A stretch of 64,000 nucleotides of DNA, taken from Epiperipatus broadwayi (taxonomy: Eukaryota; Onychophora; Udeonychophora; Euonychophora; Peripatidae). Of the stretch, positions 13,211-24,760 are shown piece by piece. The stretch covers positions 4,247,656 through 4,311,655 of the forward strand of contig JAQFVV010012396.1 in assembly GCA_028023455.1 (NCBI GenBank), in the 5' to 3' direction. Positions within the stretch are counted from its first letter, which is position 1. Every line of letters starts with the position of its first letter. The translations under genes and the position numbers were made by a program. Below the pieces are notes generated by a model, which saw nothing but the letters and a program-made list of their open reading frames with translations, was not told the DNA's origin and did not search any database.

Positions 13211-14220
13211 TTTTTAATTTTCCTTTAGTTAGTTCTTATATTTATTACTTTCATATATATATATATATATTAAGAATAAAAGATATCACATTTTGTTTAA
13301 AATTTTCAGAGTGTAATAATAGGCAAGAAATACATTATGCAAATAAGTTAAATAGATGTATGATTCTGAAGAATAAAGTGCATAGTAATCCAATTAATAA
13401 ATCTACATAATTGATAAACTTTATTTATAACCGTAGTATTTTTTATTTAAAACTTATTTCAATCAGAAATTGTTCACTAATTTTATATATAATTCTAAAT
13501 TATTTTTATTAGTTTAAGAAGTATTATATTTTTAAAATTCATAACATGGGCTTTAATATTTATCGAAAAATTTGTAGTGATGTTATTTTAATTGTATAGT
13601 GGGCTATTTTTATTATATAATATTAATAGTTAAATGTCTTTACAAAAATTCAAACTTTATTTGTTTTGTTAAAATATAATTCAGTTATAAGTAATAGCAT
13701 GCAGGTTATTATGTAGTACAACACTTTGGGTGGAATTATTTCTTTCTCTTTTCAGGTTTGGCTGGACTGAGACATAACAGTACTAGCATTGAAATAAGAT
13801 GTGGAAATTTTTGATTTATAAATAGTAAACTTAACACCTATACAGCTTTTTATTATTAATGATATAATAGATTTTTTTAATATTCTGCTCAACATACATT
13901 TAATACATTAAAGAATTCTTCTAACAAAACTAAGAATTCATTACAATCATCACTAATTAGCAACATTTACATGAAAAAACTTGAAATCATAGTATAAATA
14001 TTTCATATCTACCTGAAATTTGGTTTTATTATTTTAATAGTATATTTATTATATGATCACATGAAATGCTCTATTATAAACATTTTAGACATGCATTATT
14101 AACGAAGACTTTTAATTAAGTTCACAATAAATTCAAAACAATACACAAAATTTGATATTCTTAGATAATATAGTGAAAAAATTCCTTAATAAAAAAATTA
14201 AAACCACACATTGCAGAAAG

Positions 14221-14258
<38 letters not shown>

Positions 14259-14263
14259 CTTTC

Positions 14264-14317
<54 letters not shown>

Positions 14318-15539
14318 AAAGTATTTAGCTCAGTGTTAGTTATACTATCATTATGAAACAGAGCAAAAATGTTCAAAAATCAATAATTTGAAGAAAAAAG
14401 ACCTACATTAAATAATCACATGCAAAATAGTTACCTGCCAGCTTCCATTAAGAAAACCTTAAATAGATAATAAATAGAAACATAAAAAAAAAATTTATAT
14501 ATATTCACTGTATCTATACTTACAAAAGACAACAGGTAGTTTAAAAACATTCTGCAATGAATATACATCAGAATAGCTTTCTAATGTTATAGTATTAAAC
14601 AATGAATCCCAATGTCGACAAATTTAAATTTGATATATTAAAAACCAAAAATTGCATTTATGAAATATGTAAATATAGAAAGTTATATATTGATGAAATC
14701 ATTTACACCAGAGTGTAAAAAATTAGACATATCTAAAGCAGCAAACCATGTATGTACCAATGAACATATGTTACATTGGAAATAGATAAAATATAGAGAA
14801 GAGAAAAAAAACATACAAGGAAAAAAAAACAAGCTGCTCACATGACAATGATAAATGGCTCCATAATTTTACTTAGTGGAATAATTCATAATATTTGAAA
14901 ATCACTCAATAACCTTGGTTCTTAAACAAAGAGAGAAATTAGGAAGAATGTCTTTGATAAATATATAAAAATTTTACTGTTGTGTTTGACAGGATAAGCA
15001 TTATCTTAAATTTAAAATTCATAAATCTAAAAGTCCCAGGTTTTATTCTTATGCTACTGCTGCCAATTATAAAATCAGAAAACCTCAAGAACAAAGTATT
15101 ATATGATCATTTAAAATATTGTGTAATATAATGGTATGTGTACTATTATTAACAATTGAATGAATTTGAAAACTTTAAATAATGAGTGAATTTTTTCTAA
15201 AAACGTTTATTAATGTTAATCAAAGGAAATAATTAAACATAATTACAACATAAACTTTAAAATGTATTAAAAGTCAAATATCTTTCAATTTTTATAAAAT
15301 ATGAGTTTCTTCCTATTTTCATCAATATCTTATTTTCCACATGGACCAAAAAGTTTAATACAAATATATATTAAGAATTCATTTATATATTTTTTATCAA
15401 CACCATCAAGTGTTGTTTGAAGTATCTGTTACATGTGATAAGTCATGAATTAAATAATCAATTCTGTTACATTTTTTTTCACAAACAGCACAATTCTTGG
15501 AGATGATTTTAAGCTATTTATCGTTCATTTTTTACTATA
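13211..15539. other. AT-rich sequence with a TA-rich inverted microsatellite
   Basis: No gene was seen. At 14216-14264 agaaagctcatat..atatgagctttct flanks a (TA)n tract, making a perfect-armed palindrome. A second (TA)n run follows at about 14272-14314 and ends in aagaaag. These tracts are cruciform-prone and typical replication-slippage sites. Confidence 0.5.
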
Positions 15540-16195
15540 AAAGTACTACTACGATTAGAATCCATTTGCAAAAGGAATAATGCATAAAAATTAGATTATT
15601 CCAATAATATTTTTAATGCAATTTTGATTAAGCTTAATCAAATTGTTATGGAAAATAAATTAAACATCTTTAGTTTATTCATTCCAATTAATTCAGATAG
15701 ATAAATATTTGTTAATAATATTCGAGACTATACACAATAAATTCTTTTTAATAGAAACATTTAACAGGAATGGACCATAATTATTTACTGATCTGCTTGC
15801 TATATGTAACAATATCTTTTCAAATATTCGACAACGACTCACAGAAATGTAAGACATAGATACAATTTTATTTATTTAATAATTCATTGTTGTTAAAGAT
15901 CAAATTTATTTTGCAGTGTCATTCAGCACAGAAGTTATATTCTTATTAAAGTTGCTAAGACAACTGATAAGATATGGGATCAAATCCAGAAAACTTTTAC
16001 AAATTATATAAGTGAACAATTTTTTATTTCAATGGTAAATATACATTACATATTTCAGTGTTTCCTCATTCATGGTCATAAGTGTAATTACACATGAAAT
16101 ATATATATATAGATGGAGCTTTACCAAGACCTCCAAACAAGCGTATTTGTTTACATAAACATCAGAGTCAATATTCACCGTCTCTTTCATTTTGC

Positions 16196-16252
16196 TCCAC
16201 CCACAGATCAGCTGATTTCAAGCTGATTTGCTCTCATCAGTGAAGGGATAGG
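16196..16252 (-). ncRNA. Hammerhead ribozyme candidate, unit 1
   Basis: On the minus strand: CTGATGA at 16240-16234, stem II GAGC/GCTT (16233-16220), GAAA at 16219-16216, stem III from the palindrome ATCAGCTGAT (16216-16207) and C at position 17 (16206). Stem I pairs CCCTTCA upstream with TGTGGG downstream, with one T-T mismatch. All invariant core bases are present. The stem III loop is minimal, as in the type I hammerheads of mobile elements, which often need a dimer to cleave well. Confidence 0.7.
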
Positions 16253-16608
16253 AGTTAGAAACTAAACCTAAATATTAACTCCATGCATTTATACAAAACA
16301 TTTCTATCAGTTTGCAAGCATGAATTTTTTAGACACCTAAATGTCTTCAAACTCAGCCTATCAAACTAGATAGCTATGTGGGTCTGATAACAGTTCAGTT
16401 TCTCCACATAATCAAAGCTTCTGCAATCTATATCATTGCAAGAAAACTTTAAAGGTACATTTATGAAAAACAAAACAAGTTTTATATACGTAAAAACCTG
16501 CTATCACTTGTATTAATGATCAATAGATGGAGCTTTACCAAGACCTCCAAATAAGTGTATTTGTTTACATAAACGTCAGAGTCAATATTCACTGTCTCTT
16601 TCATTTTG

Positions 16609-16665
16609 CTCCACCCTCAGATCAGTTGATTTCAAGCTGATTTGCTCTCATCAGTGAAGGGATAG
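16609..16665 (-). ncRNA. Hammerhead ribozyme candidate, unit 2
   Basis: The same architecture as in unit 1: CTGATGA at 16654-16648, GAAA at 16633-16630, stem III ATCAACTGAT and C at position 17 (16620). Stem I is better here: CCCTTCA pairs with TGAGGG over six contiguous pairs, including one G-U. The two changed stem positions (T to A in stem I; G to A at the stem III tip) do not break the fold, which argues that the structure is real. Confidence 0.75.
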
Positions 16666-16994
16666 GAGTTAGAAACTAAACCTAAATATTAACTCCATGC
16701 ATTTATGCAAAACGTTTCTATCAGTTTGCAAGCATGAATTTTTTAGACACCTAAATGTCTTCAAACTCAGCCTATCAAACTATATAGCTATGTGGGTCTG
16801 ACAACAGTTCAGTTTCTCCACATAATCAAAGCTTCTGCAATCTATATCATTGCAAGAAAACTTTAAAGGTACATTTATGAAAAACAAAACAAGTTTTTAT
16901 ATGTAAAAACCTGCTATCGCTTGTATTAATGATCAATAGATGGAACTTTACCAAGACCTCCAAACAAGCGTATTTGTTTACATATATATATAGT

Positions 16995-17265
16995 ATTCCT
17001 CTGCTGTTTATTTATTCATAATAAATAATAATTTATATACATGGTAAAATTTGAATTCACAGAATAGAACTGCTCATAAAAAGTGACAATCAATTAGTTT
17101 ATAAAGCATATCTTATAATTTATGCTGCAGTTTTCTTTTATATGTTTTCATAACAATGATTATTAATATATTTGTAGTTGGTATATACATGGTACTAGAT
17201 AGCTCTAAGTATTTGATGATGATCAGCATTTTATATATTATGAATAAATAAACAGCATAGGAATT
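16995..17265. repeat. Small inverted repeat in the spacer
   Basis: ctgctgtttatttattcataat at about 17000 faces its reverse complement attatgaataaataaacagca at about 17238-17258. The arms are short and the rest of the interval does not pair obviously. Confidence 0.55.
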
Positions 17266-17335
17266 CAAATTGCAAGATAAAAACTATTACATTAATTAAC
17301 TATGAGATATTTATAGTGCAATGTTTTTGAATTGT

Positions 17336-17645
17336 AGTAAACTAATAATCAGCATTAAGCTAATGCACACATGCTTTGTGGATTTTAACAATAAATGAAT
17401 ACTCTCATTTCATTCAGACATAGTAAAAGTAATTGAAAATGATTGTTTAATATCTTCGCACTCTCATTTCCAGATACTTAAGATTTGCCCAAGTTTAAGC
17501 ATTTGGGTTGAAAGAATAAGTGGATTCATTCTATTCTTTCACAAAGACTTTATCTTATATTTGAGAAATGAGAATATTCATTTATTGTTAAAATCCACAA
17601 AGCACATTTGCATTAGCTTAATTCTGATTATTAGTTTATTAATTA
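17336..17645. repeat. Inverted repeat with well-conserved arms
   Basis: The left arm 17336-17410 (actaataatcagcattaagc, then ctttgtggattttaacaata) is the reverse complement of 17570-17645 with few mismatches. The arms are far more alike than the surrounding large inverted repeat, so they are younger or have been homogenised. Further weaker pairing (ctcatttc..) continues towards the centre near 17490. Confidence 0.7.
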
Positions 17646-18614
17646 ACTATATATAAACAATTAAAACTATATTACATATGTAACCAAAAAACACTGAAAT
17701 ATAAAATGTATAATAGCCCTTAAAAACAAACTATTGTTCAAATATATCATTTTTACAAACCTTCTAAGTTTGACCCTGTATTTTGTCAGTTGTCTTACCA
17801 ATATTTTAAGAGTATAGCTTCTATTTTGAATGAGACTGTAAAAGAAATTTGGTTATTTCTAACAATGAATTATTAAATAAATAAAAATTTTACCTATGCT
17901 TTCCATTTCCATGAGTTTCTGTTGAATATTTGAGAAGATATTATTACATATAGCAAGCTAATAAGTAAATAATTATGATCCACTTCTGCTAAAAAAGTAT
18001 TGTAGGTATTCTTCAATAATATTGGCAAGTATGCTTATATCTCAAATAATTGGAATGCAGAAACTAAATACTTTTAGCCTATTTTCAATAACAGCTTGAT
18101 TAAAATTAATCAAAGTTATATTAAAAATATTATTGGAATAATTTAACTTTTATGGAATTTTTTTTGAAAATGGATTTTAGTCCTAGTAGTATTTTTGTGT
18201 TACTTGTGAAGATGCATGCAGTAAGAAATATTGATTTTTCTATTAAAATATTTTACACTAAGAGTGGCATTGGTTTGATGATAAATAGTCATAAACTTGT
18301 AGTATGGATTTTTAAGTCAAGATATAAAGAGTGACTTTGTGGATAATATGGTGTTACATTTAACATCATTATTTGAAAAGTTGTATTTAGTGATTTATGT
18401 CTTTTGATAATGTATGCCAGCAATAGTTGATTGTATTTACCATTATTACATTTTGTAATGATAATAATGCAAAATATGTGGGCCTATCATCAGTAATGCA
18501 ATGCCAGCAACACATTATGGATCACATAATTATTTATTTTTTATGTGTTACTCTTTTCATGTCACATATTTCCTTATGATTTTTATTTCATTAGTATATA
18601 TAAATTAAGAGTTT

Positions 18615-18690
18615 CTTGATGTAGTGGTAGTAATGTATATGCCTGTCATGATCATACCTGTGTTCAAATTTTGGCTTGGCATAAAATTAT
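18615..18690 (+). repeat. Possible tRNA-derived SINE remnant
   Basis: tgtagtggtagtaatg (A-box-like) is followed about 35 bp later by ctgtgttcaaattttggc (B-box-like), the spacing expected of a tRNA promoter. The sequence does not fold as a functional tRNA. It is likely the head of a decayed SINE. Confidence 0.4.
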
Positions 18691-20865
18691 TTTAAAAAAA
18701 CATCAGTTTATAATTAGATTTAAAATTTCTTTTCTGATAAGTAAGCTATAGTTAATATAACCAACTTTCCAATATTAATTGAAATTGAATAGCTAATTTC
18801 TTCAGCAGTTTGGTAAACGTGATATTACATTCTTTTTTATATGGCCTCTAAATTCCTCAAAATTTTTACTCATACATAAATATTACAGTTATTATAATTA
18901 CTATAGAAAATTCAGTAAATATTTATTTAATATTTAAGAATGAGAAACTATTAAATACTATCACTAACATCTTATATTTATTATTTATATTTCTTTGCAA
19001 ACTATTCGCGGTAATGCTATTATTCTAATAATTATTTTAATTTACATACATCTTATGTAGATTATTATAGACATTTACAATATATTACTTACAAAATTTG
19101 ATTTAAAAAATTAAGTAACTTCTTACAGAATGCAGGATTATGTCAATAAAATCGCATGTGGTCCAGTTAAAATCATATCAAAGAAGCAATTCAATTTCTT
19201 TTTAAATGGATTTGCAATGTAAAAAATATATGTTTACATAATGTCTAATAACGTTTTACATATTCAAATGTTTATTTGAATGTACAATTATTTATATTGT
19301 CACCTCACATCTAAGTTTTCAGGCATTGTTTTAATGCAAATGTTTTATTATTATTATTTAAAATATTAAATTTATATATATAGAATACATTTTATATGTG
19401 GGTTAAAATGTTAAAAAGAAAATAAGTGTAAACATAAAATATATTATTTATTCATTCTTTTAAAAATAAATAATTTTTTTTTCTTTTAAAACAAAAATGT
19501 TTTTATAGTAATCAACAGAAGTTTTTGAAACTTATTTTCTTTTTAAAAAACCATGAAAAGAATTGTAATGTCCCTTCACAAAAATATCTCTTATTGTCAA
19601 GAAGTCAATGGAATTTTATAACACTTTTAATTAATATCATGCAATTTTTGGAGTATAGGACCCTCTAGGATGCTTTCCCTGACCTTTCCAGTAGTGTAGA
19701 TGAATATAGAGCTCTTAACAAAAATATGCCTTAAATTTAAATCTTTATTCTATAAATCTATTGATCATTATTGAATGCTGAAGAAATATATAACATTTAC
19801 TTACTGAAGATGAAAAAAATAGTCATCAAAAGTTAATCTTCCCTGGAAATATATTTCTATAATTAACATGTGAATATACTGTTTTAAAATGCTCAGAAGA
19901 AAACTGCAAAAAGGAAACTCTCATCAGAAAACTACCTCTGAAGTGAATAAAAAAAAACTAAAATCTTATTTTGTCAGAAAACATTAAAATTCAGTGTTTT
20001 ATGGTTATGTTCCCACATGAGCTCACAAAGACATTAAAGTAAATCAACTGAACTTTCAATAGATATTCTCAAAGAAATTGTAAGTTATAAATGTTTTGTT
20101 CCTCTTATGCATCATCACCATATAAGTCTATTAAATTGAAAATATATAAACACACTTTTTATCATCATTAGTATTACATATTTACCAAGGAATAATTCTG
20201 CTTGTATAAAAAATAATAACAAATACCTAAATAACTATATAAAATTTTATTTATATATATTTTTATAAAAAATAATGTTTGCCTGCTAATTTAATAATGT
20301 TGTAGGACTAAGTGTTGTATCAGCACCCACCAAAAAATGTGCATTGTTTATTTTTCATCTGTATGATGGTTGTTCAAGAATTTTAGATGCCATGTCTAAA
20401 TGTACTCATGGATATTGAAAGAAGAACAACAATAGGAAATACTTCATTAAAAATTCTTCGTGAAGATCACCTAAACTACCATAACATTTTAACTGCTACA
20501 TTAACAGATGGTGCATATTAGAAAATTGTAGTTGTCTAAGTCACTGCTTCATGTCAATCATCATAAAGAAACATTAAAGTGTTGTGTGCTAAAAAAAAAT
20601 TCTCTATGTATATGTTGGTAGAATTTGTTTTATATATTTTTATTACCAGATTTATTCATCACCTTGTTTGGAAATCAAAATTTTAGAATATAGGAGAGTC
20701 CATTGTATCTAAATTTTAGAAAATACAGGGAAGAAAGTTATTAGTTTAATTTTTTTTATATAAAATATAGATAATCTTCCCTATGTAGTGATGTGACATT
20801 AGGTATGATTATCATCATGTATCCTTACTAATATGGATAGAGCTAAAATTTTATTTACTACTATT

Positions 20866-20868
<3 letters not shown>
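18691..20868. other. AT-rich sequence, nothing recognised
   Basis: No gene or shared repeat could be supported. A short open stretch at about 20407-20517 is discussed under rejected items. Confidence 0.4.

Positions 20869-20915
<47 letters not shown>
20869..20915. repeat. (TA)n microsatellite
   Basis: An uninterrupted TA dinucleotide tract of about 47 bp, which marks the sharp left boundary of a GC-richer island. Confidence 0.95.
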
Positions 20916-20918
<3 letters not shown>

Positions 20919-20929
20919 ACCGGTAAAAA

Positions 20930-21075
20930 TCACCATGCCTAATCACACACAGTAATCCGAATTCGAACCCAGTCCACGTCTAGGAATAAATTCCAAAATG
21001 CAAACTAAATTCAAACCCAAAACCCTGGCATGACCCATCGATGATAACATTACAACGGTACGGGGTTCTCCCTTT
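20930..21075 (-). repeat. tRNA-like repeat fragment
   Basis: On the minus strand actgggttcgaattcgg contains a near-perfect RNA polymerase III B box. A second B-box-like gggtttgaattta lies about 50 bp upstream. The sequence is richer in G, C and CpG than the surroundings. It may be a SINE tail or composite SINE. No other copy was found in the window. Confidence 0.35.
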
Positions 21076-21589
21076 ACTAGCTCATCAAAAAACACAGACT
21101 AAATTACCTACAATCAGCTATTTTATAGATATCTTATAGTCGGGATATTGGTACGGCTAATAATTCAATGTATATATTTAAGTTGTCGATACAGACAGTA
21201 GGTGATTGACTAGATTTCGAGAGTAATAATGCAAGAGAGACAAATTAGGTTAGATAAAATTTTAATAAATTATTGAAAGTATTGAATAATATTATTTACA
21301 GGTACGGTAACTCTCATATGTATTTATAATAAATTGCTGCTAGTCATCAATAATCGGTTTGTACTGATTAACAAACTCATGCCAATATTTATATGTTTAA
21401 ATGGTTGTACAGGTTGATATGAGAATCAGAGTAATTTGAGCACTTAAAATATTTATCTACTAGTTTATATTAATTTGTTTTATTTTAATAGTTTCAAACC
21501 ATTGCGCATACGGATAAATGGGAGGCGTTTTTATATAAAAATATGATATATAATACTGATGTACTGATGGTTGCAGGGATTAATGTATA

Positions 21590-21880
21590 CTACAAATAAT
21601 AACTTGCGGTGCATTGACGGAATACCGGGCGGCTTGTACTTGGACAAGTCTTAATGCCCCCAAGTAGATCCGGGACACTACAACCAGCCGGGCTCATTTT
21701 CGAACCCCGGTGATCCAAGAGATTACCTGGAGAAGAATTTCTTTCTTTCCATGTGGTAGTAAAACGAGACGCCAACTTAAGCGAAGGTAAAGGCATTGCC
21801 ACAGTAACATCGAGGAAGAGTGACCGGAAGTGGATTTTAAAACGAAATTATATAAAACCCTTTCTCTCCGTAACATTTTC
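21590..21880 (-). mobile_element. LTR-retrotransposon-like fragment (LTR plus leader)
   Basis: On the minus strand from 21875 one reads TGTTACGG, then a TATA-like ttttatataatt, about 158 bp to agtaatctct-like sequence, then TGGATCACCGGGGTTCG at 21717-21701. The last block looks like a tRNA primer-binding site complementary to a T arm. A GC-rich leader follows. No second LTR or gag/pol frame was seen, so this would be a truncated copy. The LTR 3' end lacks a clean CA, so the call is tentative. Confidence 0.35.
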
Positions 21881-22539
21881 TACGCAACAGTCCGATATAA
21901 CTATTCAATAAAACATGGCGAAATCAAACGATCACAAAAGTAATAATTAATTAAATTTACTCTGAAACCCATAACTCCCCAGATTGTTTGGAAGATAATA
22001 ATAAATTATTATTCTTACTCCGTAATAATATATAACAAAAGATTATAATAAAATTTTAGACTATTTTAAGTATTTGAGATTTGGAGTATAGATTAAAATA
22101 TCATGACAAAGTAAAAGAAACAATAAAAATACTTGAATATTTCTCAACTCAACATAAATGACGATTTTTAATTCGATACAAGAAAATTACTTTTAAAATG
22201 AATATAATAAATATTATGAGATAACTTTACTGACTTTAATTAGAGTTGAGAAATATTATTATTGGCATCGTTTTGTTTGTAAAATAAGTAATAGTAAAAA
22301 TATAAATGTATTCACAAATGGATTATTAGTAGGCACAAATATTAATAATTATCATCTAAAGACTAGAGCACACACTGAAATATTAGAGAAGAAATTTACT
22401 GACAGGTTTTAGTGTAACATTTTCAAATGGAAAGCAAGAAATTTACATGCAATTACTTTGATTAACAGATTAAATATAAAATTATTACTGAGAGGAAAGT
22501 TAAAAAGTTCATGTAACAAAAGTTACCATTCTTTCTTCA
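21881..22539. other. AT-rich sequence, nothing recognised
   Basis: Ordinary A/T-rich sequence between the LTR-like fragment and the CpG-richer island. No frame or repeat was recognised. Confidence 0.4.
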
Positions 22540-22960
22540 TCCAGTTTTCTTCTTGCGGTGCTATGTATGAAGAACGTAGGCGCGCATTTTGAATTTCTTA
22601 GAACGGCATGGTTAATTTAAATGTTGGAATTTGGAAGACTGGAAGCACGGAAAACATTACAGATCAGCGGTACGAAAGATTTAAAGTGGCAGAACAGGGA
22701 TCAGTTTCTTGGACTCAGCCCATCATGATTGCAGTTTACCGGGCAACTTCTTAATAACGGTTGAAGTGATTTCTCTGGAACAACTACTTTGCTGTAGCTT
22801 GACGATCCAAGCACAACCAAGTCAAAAGTTAGAGTGTCTATATTATATTTAAGATGGCTACGGTTGACCTTTCTGCCTAGTTTTTGTTCATAACTCCGCC
22901 TCCTTTGATTTCGGCCTCCAGCAATATCTAATTTGACTATACAATAGCATTTGCCTTTCT
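22540..22960. promoter_or_regulatory. CpG-richer island, possible promoter or young repeat
   Basis: This is the most GC- and CpG-rich non-repetitive stretch in the window (for example gcggtgctatg, taggcgcgcatt, agcggtacgaaag). It contains aagatggctacgg (22851-22863), which resembles a YY1-type site, and ccgcctcc (22907-22914), a GC-box-like element. A minimal start ATG GCT ACG within the YY1-like site is followed by a stop after eight codons. No downstream exon was recognised. An unidentified SINE or LTR fragment is an equally good explanation. Confidence 0.3.
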
Positions 22961-23472
22961 TGATAAGCGTTCTACGTTTCTCATTTATTTTTAAATTTAA
23001 TACATGATTCTAAATTGACAAAACAATTACATCGGAATTCGTGAATACAAAAATATACATTCATTATCTTAATTTATCGAAGTACAAATTAATTATTCTA
23101 TACATTTGTACAAGTAAGATTTTGATTAAAAATACTGATCAAAGGAATGTGACTTTTGATCAGCATTTTTAAATGACTTTGTATAATTTGCAAAATTAAA
23201 ATTTAAAGAAAATATACACGCAATTGAAACTTTTAAATTGAGCTAATATAAATCCACAAGCCACACACACACGAATATTATTCACCATGATTTGTGACAT
23301 TTATACTCATATTCTTTACATTAAATTCTTTTTAAACAAACACAAAATAAATAACTTAAAATCTATGTGGCTTGGAATAGAAAAAGTCTCATTGCGGGTA
23401 AATAGTGGTTTAGAATTACCGTTCTTAAATGACAATCATGAAACTAAGATCGATTCTTCGATCTGTCTGTTT

Positions 23473-23507
<35 letters not shown>

Positions 23508-23779
23508 ACACAAGTGTTTATTCAGTTTGGATATGTAACACACCTTTGATTGAATGGTCATTTTGATTTTATTAATAGATAGAAAAGGGTGTCTCCCAAG
23601 GATGAGAAATTGCTAATATTGGGAATAAACTAGGAATCTACTAAATATGATTTTGATATTTAGATGTTTAATATAAAAGCATTACAAAAATTTCATACCT
23701 GAGAAATTAATGTTAGGTAAAGAAGGGGCAGTCAAAATGAAATCCATGGATGAGAAAACAAACATAAAATACTTATATT
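22961..23779. other. AT-rich sequence with a TA microsatellite
   Basis: No gene was seen. A (TA)n tract occupies about 23475-23504. The 73-codon open frame at 23287-23508 simply runs into that microsatellite and shows no family similarity. Confidence 0.5.
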
Positions 23780-24060
23780 ATTCAACAAATTAAAAAGCTA
23801 AAATGAATCTGAACCGAGAAGTTCCTAAAAGAGTTGTCATTAATTGGATGCTGAAGACTTAAACTGAATTTCAAAAACTTATTAATATCATAGTAATAAA
23901 TCATGTGCATTATGGATGGATAAAAAAATTTGCTGCAATAATGTGAAGAAAAAAAACCCTATGAATCCACCAAAAATAGATTGAATTTGAGGAGACATCT
24001 CACAATGAATTCATAGTAATTGAAGGTAATGGTGATAATGAGATTCTCAATTGCATAACC
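23780..24060 (+). repeat. Repeat family R3, copy 1 (coding-like relic)
   Basis: Aligns with 34195-34380: both contain cctaaaagagttgt / tctaaaagagttgtg, ..tggatg.., aaa.aaattt..tg.aataat, aag.aaa.aacc/tc and attgaatttgag / attaaacttaagg. Translation of the shared start reads like PKRVVINWML here and SKRVVSDEWM in the other copy, suggesting an old mobile-element protein. The family was not identified. Confidence 0.4.
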
Positions 24061-24654
24061 AATATAGTGATTAAGCAAATTTATAATTCTGTCAGATAAA
24101 TTTATTTTTAAGAAAACTTTTTTTTTTTAATTTTGACAAAATTATTTCTAGTATTTAGTATTGCCTTTGTATAAATTTTTTAATTGACTAAATATGACCT
24201 TTTCATAAATTTCACCATTTCTACAATGCATATGAAACAATTTGAGAAATTTACCTTTACGTTTATTTTCCTTATGGTTTATTATGGGCCATTTTTATTT
24301 AAAGACTCAACAGCTCAAACACATACAATTTCTGGCTATTCAAACACTAGGCATTCATGATATTCCCATCTTATGCCAATATTTTTATGCTTACTTCCTA
24401 TTTTTATACAAAAGCAATATTTTAATAAATAATTAAGTTTTATGGAATTTATATAGATAATTGTAGACAGGACAGCTATATTTACTTTCTAATCTCTGAT
24501 AATTATATTTATGTGAGAATTAATAATTCTGATTACACTTACTATCTCAACAATCAAAATACATTTTTATTGTAAGCATTATTTACTTGATAAAAAGTTT
24601 TTTTTTAAAAAAAAAAACAACATTATTAGTCTTGCTTTTAATGAAATTATAAAA

Positions 24655-24760
24655 TAGCCACAACAAAAAAAATCGCATATATATATATTTAAAAAAGGCT
24701 ATGCGGCTATATATATATCGGTCTTATCCGTGAATGTGATTTTTTGTTGTTAATAGCAAT
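24655..24760. repeat. Short hairpin element
   Basis: acaacaaaaaaaatcgca near 24660 faces gtgattttttgttgt near 24737, with a TA-rich loop that holds the small inverted pair ctatgcggctat. It could be a small fold-back element or fortuitous. Confidence 0.35.

Larger units (their letters stand above)
16111..16990 (-). mobile_element. Tandem 414-bp hammerhead repeat (retrozyme-like or PLE terminal repeats)
   Basis: Two full units (16111-16524, 16525-16937) and a 53-bp start of a third (16938-16990) lie head to tail, each opening with agatgga(g/a)ctttaccaag. Units differ at only scattered sites. Each full unit contains one hammerhead motif on the minus strand. The array sits between TA-rich flanks (atatatat on both sides), consistent with insertion into a TA tract. 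Head-to-tail units of a few hundred bases with one type I hammerhead each match metazoan retrozymes. Tandem PLE terminal repeats are the main alternative. No protein coding was seen. Confidence 0.75.
15540..18205. repeat. Large diverged inverted repeat
   Basis: The left arm (about 15540-16075) and right arm (about 17675-18205) are reverse complements with many substitutions. Matched landmarks include actactacgattagaatcc with ggattttagtcctagtagta, attattccaataatattttt, ataattattta, gcttgctatatgtaa, tatttatttaataattcatt, agacaactgataa and atatttcagtgttt. The spacer contains the 414-bp tandem array and two smaller inverted repeats. The left arm also holds a perfect 20-bp palindrome tttgattaagcttaatcaaa near 15624. 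Confidence 0.7.

Noticed and set aside
20407-20517. Short frame reading MDIERRTTIGNTSLKILRED, vaguely like the helix-turn-helix of mariner transposases
   Set aside because: The resemblance is limited to a few residues, the expected following motif is absent, and there are no terminal inverted repeats around it.
21590-21876. Two overlapping minus-strand frames of 60-70 codons
   Set aside because: They lie in the LTR/leader-like fragment, overlap each other and match no gag or other domain.
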